DNA from: MED-G82 sp964342675
GTDB taxonomy: Bacteria; Pseudomonadota; Gammaproteobacteria; Magnimaribacterales; D2472
Assembly: GCA_964342675.1 (NCBI GenBank)
Contig: CAYFFR010000028.1
Coordinates: forward strand, 1-18,149
Direction: 5' to 3'
Length of the DNA: 18,149 nucleotides
In this document: piece after piece, positions 14,683-18,149 of the stretch
Layout: the number at the start of each line of letters is the position of its first letter
Numbering within the stretch: the first letter of the stretch is position 1
Position numbers and translations under genes: made by a program
The notes under the pieces: model-generated
Seen by the model: the letters and a program-made list of their open reading frames with translations, nothing else
Told to the model about the DNA's origin: nothing
Database searches by the model: none

Positions 14683-15639
14683 ATGATTAATAGAACAAAT
14701 CTAGACATATTTACAGGGACTTCAAATCCTGACTTAGCGCATGAGGTAGCAAAGATCTTAGGGCAAAAGCTAGGTAATATAGTTGTTGATAAATTTTCAG
14801 ATGGTGAAACTAAAGTTGAGCTACAAGAAAATGTTAGAGGCCATGAAACTTATATTATCCAATCCACATGTAATCCGACTAATAACAATCTCATGGAATT
14901 AATATTAATCTCTGACGCTTTAAAAAGGTCATCTGCATCAAGAATAACAGCCGTGATACCTTACTTTGGGTATGCAAGGCAAGATAGAAGAGTTAGATCT
15001 GCAAGAGTTCCTATAAGTGCAAAAGTGATAACTGATATGCTAAATCTGGCAGGTATCCACCGGGTTTTAACAGTTGATTTACATTCCGAAACAATACAAG
15101 GTTTTTTTGACATGCCTGCGGACAATGTGTATGGAACAAAAATTATGCTAGATGATATAAAGTCTAGGGATAATCATGAGAAATTAATGGTGGTTTCTCC
15201 AGATGTTGGTGGGGTAGTAAGATCACGAGCATTAGCGAAATTTCTTGATGAATCTCAGCTGGCAATTATTGATAAAAGAAGAGCAGCAGCAAATGAATCT
15301 GAAGTTATGAATATTATTGGTGATGTTAAAGGAAAAGTATGCATAGTCCCTGATGATATTATTGATACTGCTGGGACTCTTTGTAATGCATCAGATGCTC
15401 TTAAAGAGGCTGGTGCTTCCAAGGTGAAAGCCTACATTACCCATGCAGTTTTATCCGGACCAGCAGTTAAAAGAATTAAGTCATCCAATATTGACGAATT
15501 AGTTGTAACAAATTCGATTCCTCTTTCGCAAGAAGCTTCAAAATGCAGTAAAATACGCGTCATTTCTTTAGCGCCAACTATTGCTGAGTGCATAAGGAGA
15601 TTAAACAATGAAGAGTCGCTTAGTGCACTTTTCCTTTAA
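14683..15639 (+). CDS. prs: Ribose-phosphate pyrophosphokinase (PRPP synthetase)
   Basis: Prs makes 5-phosphoribosyl 1-pyrophosphate from ribose 5-phosphate and ATP, for nucleotide, histidine, tryptophan and NAD synthesis. The 318 aa protein closely follows the E. coli enzyme (315 aa). Visible motifs are FSDGE (38-42), AVIPYFGYARQDRR (90-103), VDLHSETIQGFFD (131-143, His134), VVSPDVGGVVRSRALAK (170-186), IDKRR (196-200) and the PRPP loop DDIIDTAGT (224-232). The ATG is only six bases after the tRNA-Gln CCA end. It is supported by alignment with the E. coli N-terminus, and no other ATG is near. There is no Shine-Dalgarno other than bases within the tRNA itself. Confidence 0.97.
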   Translation: MINRTNLDIFTGTSNPDLAHEVAKILGQKLGNIVVDKFSDGETKVELQENVRGHETYIIQSTCNPTNNNLMELILISDALKRSSASRITAVIPYFGYARQDRRVRSARVPISAKVITDMLNLAGIHRVLTVDLHSETIQGFFDMPADNVYGTKIMLDDIKSRDNHEKLMVVSPDVGGVVRSRALAKFLDESQLAIIDKRRAAANESEVMNIIGDVKGKVCIVPDDIIDTAGTLCNASDALKEAGASKVKAYITHAVLSGPAVKRIKSSNIDELVVTNSIPLSQEASKCSKIRVISLAPTIAECIRRLNNEESLSALFL

Positions 15640-15654
15640 AATAAGGTAAATATC

Positions 15655-16398
15655 ATGAGTAATGAAATAATCCTAAACGCAGATATAAGAGCAAGAACTG
15701 GCACAAATAAGAATCGAGAAATACGAAGAGAAGATGCTATGGTACCTGCTGTAATTTATGGGAATAATGAAGAAACGAAAAATATTAAACTACACTTAAA
15801 TGAAATGACAAAAGCAAGTGAATCAGAGCTGTTTTTTACCCAGGTATTAAAAATCATGCTTGAAGGTAAAGAAGAAAAAGTGGTTTTAAAAGAGCTTCAA
15901 AGAGAGCCTGAAAAGGGTAAGTTTCTTCATGCAGACTTTCAAAGAGTATCTCAAAAGACAAAATTAAAAGTGATAGTACCAATTAAGGTAATCAATGAAG
16001 AAAATTGTATTGGTATTAAAAATGAAGGTGGTGTTTTGATCAAGAATCTAAGAGAAGTAGAGATATCTTGTCTGGCTAGTAATATTCCTGAATCAATTGA
16101 AGTAGATGTTGAAAAGATAGAACTTAATGGATCAATACGTCTTACTGAACTCATTCTAGAAGAAGGAGTTGAAATTCCAAATTTAGATGAAAGTACTGAC
16201 CAAATGGTTCTATCAGTAATTACTCCTAAAGAAATTGTTGAGGAAGAGGCTGAAATAGATGATGAAGCTGAAACTGGTGAGGGTGCTGAAGAGGGCGTTG
16301 AAGAAGCAGGAACACAAGAAGATTCTTCTTCTAATGAAGATGGTGCTAAAAAAGAGGACTCTACTGATGGCAAAGAAGATACTGGTCAGGATTCATAA
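15655..16398 (+). CDS. rplY: 50S ribosomal protein L25, CTC/TL5 type with long acidic tail
   Basis: L25 binds 5S rRNA on the large ribosomal subunit. This is the long, two-domain CTC form (247 aa, against 94 in E. coli). The 5S-binding L25 domain covers about residues 1-95 (ADIRARTGTNKNREIRRED, MVPAVIYGNNEETKN, ADFQRVS). The beta domain covers about 98-190 (IPIKV-type strand, GGVLIKNLREVEISCLASN, IPESIEVDV). From about residue 193 to the end the chain is low-complexity: 24 of the last 55 residues are Asp or Glu, with Gly, Ser and Ala. An AAGG Shine-Dalgarno lies about nine bases before the ATG. It sits between prs and pth, the usual gammaproteobacterial place. Confidence 0.95.
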   Translation: MSNEIILNADIRARTGTNKNREIRREDAMVPAVIYGNNEETKNIKLHLNEMTKASESELFFTQVLKIMLEGKEEKVVLKELQREPEKGKFLHADFQRVSQKTKLKVIVPIKVINEENCIGIKNEGGVLIKNLREVEISCLASNIPESIEVDVEKIELNGSIRLTELILEEGVEIPNLDESTDQMVLSVITPKEIVEEEAEIDDEAETGEGAEEGVEEAGTQEDSSSNEDGAKKEDSTDGKEDTGQDS

Positions 16399-16412
16399 AT
16401 AGGTTAAAATAA

Positions 16413-16973
16413 TTGTCTATATCAATTATAGGTCTTGGTAATCCAAGAAAATCTTATAAAAATACAAAACATAATCTAGGGCAAGACTGGGTATACAAAA
16501 TATCCAAATTGACGAAAAAAACTCCGATTAAGAAAATTAATCTAAAAGCTGAAACTTTTTCAACTCATGATAGTGCAATTCATTGGTTTGCCCCATCTAC
16601 ATATGTAAATAATTCAGGGCAGTCAGTGTCTAGGATAATAAAGTACAAAAAATTCAAGTTAGAAAATATGATTATTATTCATGATGATCTTGACCTTCCA
16701 TTGGGACAATTAAGATTTAGACTTGGAGGCAGTCATGGTGGACATAATGGTATTAAGCATATTATTGAAACTTGCGGTGAATCATTCTATAGATTAAGAG
16801 TTGGTATTGGGCGACCTGTAAATAATGAAAATGTTACAAGCTGGGTGCTGGGAAAAATTCTTCCAAAAGAAAAAGATATATTGGCTACTAGCTTTAATAA
16901 ATTTGCTAGCCTGATTGAAATATTATTAATCTCAAGGATAGAAGATTTCCAAAAAAAAATTAATACTAATTAA
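16413..16973 (+). CDS. pth: Peptidyl-tRNA hydrolase
   Basis: Pth cleaves peptidyl-tRNAs released from stalled ribosomes, recycling the tRNA. The 186 aa protein has the substrate-binding Asn10 (GLGNP), the catalytic His20 (NTKHNLG), Asn66 (YVNNSGQ), Asp91 (IIHDDLDLPLG) and GGSHGGHNGIK (105-115, Asn112). The start codon is TTG: the alignment begins MSISIIGLGNP, no ATG is available in the N-terminal region, and an AGG lies nine bases upstream at 16401-16403. It follows rplY by 14 bases and precedes ychF by five. Confidence 0.96.
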   Translation: MSISIIGLGNPRKSYKNTKHNLGQDWVYKISKLTKKTPIKKINLKAETFSTHDSAIHWFAPSTYVNNSGQSVSRIIKYKKFKLENMIIIHDDLDLPLGQLRFRLGGSHGGHNGIKHIIETCGESFYRLRVGIGRPVNNENVTSWVLGKILPKEKDILATSFNKFASLIEILLISRIEDFQKKINTN

Positions 16974-16978
16974 TCACA

Positions 16979-18064
16979 ATGGGTTTTAAATGCGGCATCG
17001 TTGGATTGCCTAATGTAGGCAAATCAACATTGTTTAATGCTTTGACTAAATCATCTATAGCTGCTGAAAATTTTCCATTCTGCACAATTGAACCAAACAT
17101 TGGTGTTGTTAATGTTCCTGATAATAGGCTTGAAAAAATATACAAGATTGCTGGGTCAAAAGAACTAATCCCAGCTCACACAACCTTTGTTGATATAGCT
17201 GGCATCGTTAAAGGTGCCTCTAAGGGAGAGGGTTTAGGGAATGCATTCCTAGCAAATATCAGAGAAGTAAATGCTATTGTGCATGTCGTGAGGTGCTTTA
17301 AGAATAATAATATAACCCATGTGCATGGGGACATTAATCCAGTTGATGATCTTGAATTAATTCAAACAGAATTAGCTCTATCAGACTTACAAGCTCTGCA
17401 AAGTAAAATTAATAAATATCAAAAATCTATAAAAAGCCATGATCCAAAACTTAAACAAGAATATGAAATATTAAGGATATTAGAGTCAATGATATCTAAG
17501 AATAAAATACCTAGTATTAATGAATTTAAAGATAATGATATGAATTTTGTAAAAAGTTTAAATCTATTATCATCCAAGCCATTCTTTGTAATTGCCAATA
17601 TATCAGAAGATTTGAATAATAATCATATTAATAAACTCCAGGAATGGTGCGAACACAAAGGTATTTCGTTAATACCTGCTAATATAAAAAATGAATATGA
17701 AATTGCTTCATTAGATTCTGATGAAAAGCAAGAATATTTAAAACTACTTGAAATCAATGAGCCTGTACTCGAAAAGTTGATAAGAACTGGATATGCATTA
17801 TTGGGAAAAGAAACGTATTTTACGACAGGCCCAAAAGAAACACGGGCATGGACTATCCAACAAGGCTCGCTAGCACCTAAAGCAGCTGGCAAAATACATT
17901 CAGATTTTGAAAAAGGTTTTATAAAAGCCGAGGTAATAAGCTTTGATGATTATCTTAACTATGAAGGTTACTTAGGAGCTAAAGAAGCAGGTGCTCTCAG
18001 ATTAGAGGGAAAAGATTATATTGTTCAGGATGGTGATATTATTTTATTCAAACATAATGTTTGA
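16979..18064 (+). CDS. ychF: Ribosome-associated ATPase YchF (OLA1 family)
   Basis: YchF is an Obg-family P-loop NTPase that prefers ATP and binds ribosomes; it is linked to stress responses. The 361 aa protein matches the family length. The P-loop is GLPNVGKST (9-17), the G3 region is DIAGIVKGASKGEGLGN (73-89), with Leu in place of the usual catalytic Gln, and the NxxE motif that replaces NKxD is NISE (208-211). The C-terminal TGS domain is recognised in RAWTIQQGSLAPKAAGKIHS and the closing VQDGDIILFKHN. The pth-ychF pairing is standard in gammaproteobacteria. Its TGA stop lies inside the -35 hexamer of the promoter for the next tRNA. Confidence 0.97.
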   Translation: MGFKCGIVGLPNVGKSTLFNALTKSSIAAENFPFCTIEPNIGVVNVPDNRLEKIYKIAGSKELIPAHTTFVDIAGIVKGASKGEGLGNAFLANIREVNAIVHVVRCFKNNNITHVHGDINPVDDLELIQTELALSDLQALQSKINKYQKSIKSHDPKLKQEYEILRILESMISKNKIPSINEFKDNDMNFVKSLNLLSSKPFFVIANISEDLNNNHINKLQEWCEHKGISLIPANIKNEYEIASLDSDEKQEYLKLLEINEPVLEKLIRTGYALLGKETYFTTGPKETRAWTIQQGSLAPKAAGKIHSDFEKGFIKAEVISFDDYLNYEGYLGAKEAGALRLEGKDYIVQDGDIILFKHNV

Positions 18065-18088
18065 CATGAGAGTACTTAGATATATCAT
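18061..18088 (+). promoter_or_regulatory. Sigma-70 promoter for tRNA-Met overlapping the ychF stop codon
   Basis: TTGACA (18061-18066) is a perfect -35 hexamer, followed after 16 bases by TATCAT (18083-18088), which matches TATAAT at five of six positions. Transcription would start near 18095, about four bases before the mature tRNA 5' end at 18099. The ychF stop codon TGA at 18062-18064 is part of the -35 element. The location in the only clear intergenic gap before a tRNA makes a real promoter likely. Confidence 0.7.
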
Positions 18089-18098
18089 TCCTATCCAT

Positions 18099-18149
18099 GG
18101 CTATGTAGCTCAGATGGTTAGAGCACGGCACTCATAACGCCGGGGTCGG
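18099..18149 (+). tRNA. tRNA-Met (anticodon CAT), 3' end beyond the window
   Basis: The first 51 nt of a tRNA are visible: acceptor 5' strand GGCTATG, D arm GCTC/GAGC with loop AGATGGTTA, and anticodon loop CTCATAA with CAT at 18133-18135. The 5' half closely resembles the E. coli elongator tRNA-Met, rather than initiator tRNA or the lysidine-modified tRNA-Ile. The anticodon stem is CGGCA/CGCCG, so the pair next to the loop (31-39) is A-C, not the usual A-U. The T arm and acceptor 3' strand are cut off, so identity is strong but not final. Confidence 0.85.

Noticed and set aside
15951..16373. 140-codon open frame antisense to rplY
   Set aside because: Its long Ser runs are the complement of the Glu/Asp codons of the L25 tail; composition artefact.

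Overview
The window reads as a stretch of chromosome from a streamlined, AT-rich marine gammaproteobacterium. It resembles the SAR86 clade, but the clade call is inference. The core order hemA-prfA-prmC-moeB facing away from lolB-ispE-tRNA-Gln-prs-rplY-pth-ychF is the classical gammaproteobacterial (Pseudomonas-like) arrangement. Coding density is extreme. Nearly all genes abut or overlap, no gap exceeds about 35 bases, and there is no mobile element, CRISPR array or obvious intrinsic terminator.

Layout from left to right. (1) The 3' part of gatB (+). (2) A leftward set of three tightly overlapping genes, read as MBL-fold alkylsulfatase-like protein, zinc-type alcohol dehydrogenase, sterol-desaturase-type hydroxylase. 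(3) A divergent rightward pair, short-chain dehydrogenase and PAPS-type sulfotransferase. (4) A seven-gene leftward run, in transcription order hemA, prfA, prmC, moeB, GH84 O-GlcNAcase-like hydrolase, DmdB-like acyl-CoA ligase, MaoC-like hydratase. (5) A rightward housekeeping run, lolB, ispE, tRNA-Gln(TTG), prs, rplY (CTC type), pth, ychF, then an elongator-type tRNA-Met cut off by the window end.

The housekeeping genes cover the start of heme synthesis (HemA), translation termination (RF1 and its methylase PrmC), lipoprotein sorting (LolB), isoprenoids (IspE), PRPP supply (Prs), the ribosome (L25), peptidyl-tRNA recycling (Pth) and a ribosome-associated ATPase (YchF). The accessory block between gatB and moeB (about 1.16-9.46 kb) carries oxidoreductases, a hydroxylase, an acyl-CoA ligase, a hot-dog hydratase, a sulfotransferase and a sulfatase-like hydrolase. 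Together these suggest handling of a lipid, terpenoid or sulfated substrate. The substrate cannot be read from sequence.

The points most worth a second look are: a cytoplasmic GH84 enzyme strongly resembling animal O-GlcNAcase; an alkylsulfatase-like protein with two altered metal-ligand positions; a tRNA-Gln that ends six bases before the prs start codon; two divergent gene pairs whose starts overlap or nearly touch; and a near-consensus promoter built over the ychF stop codon.
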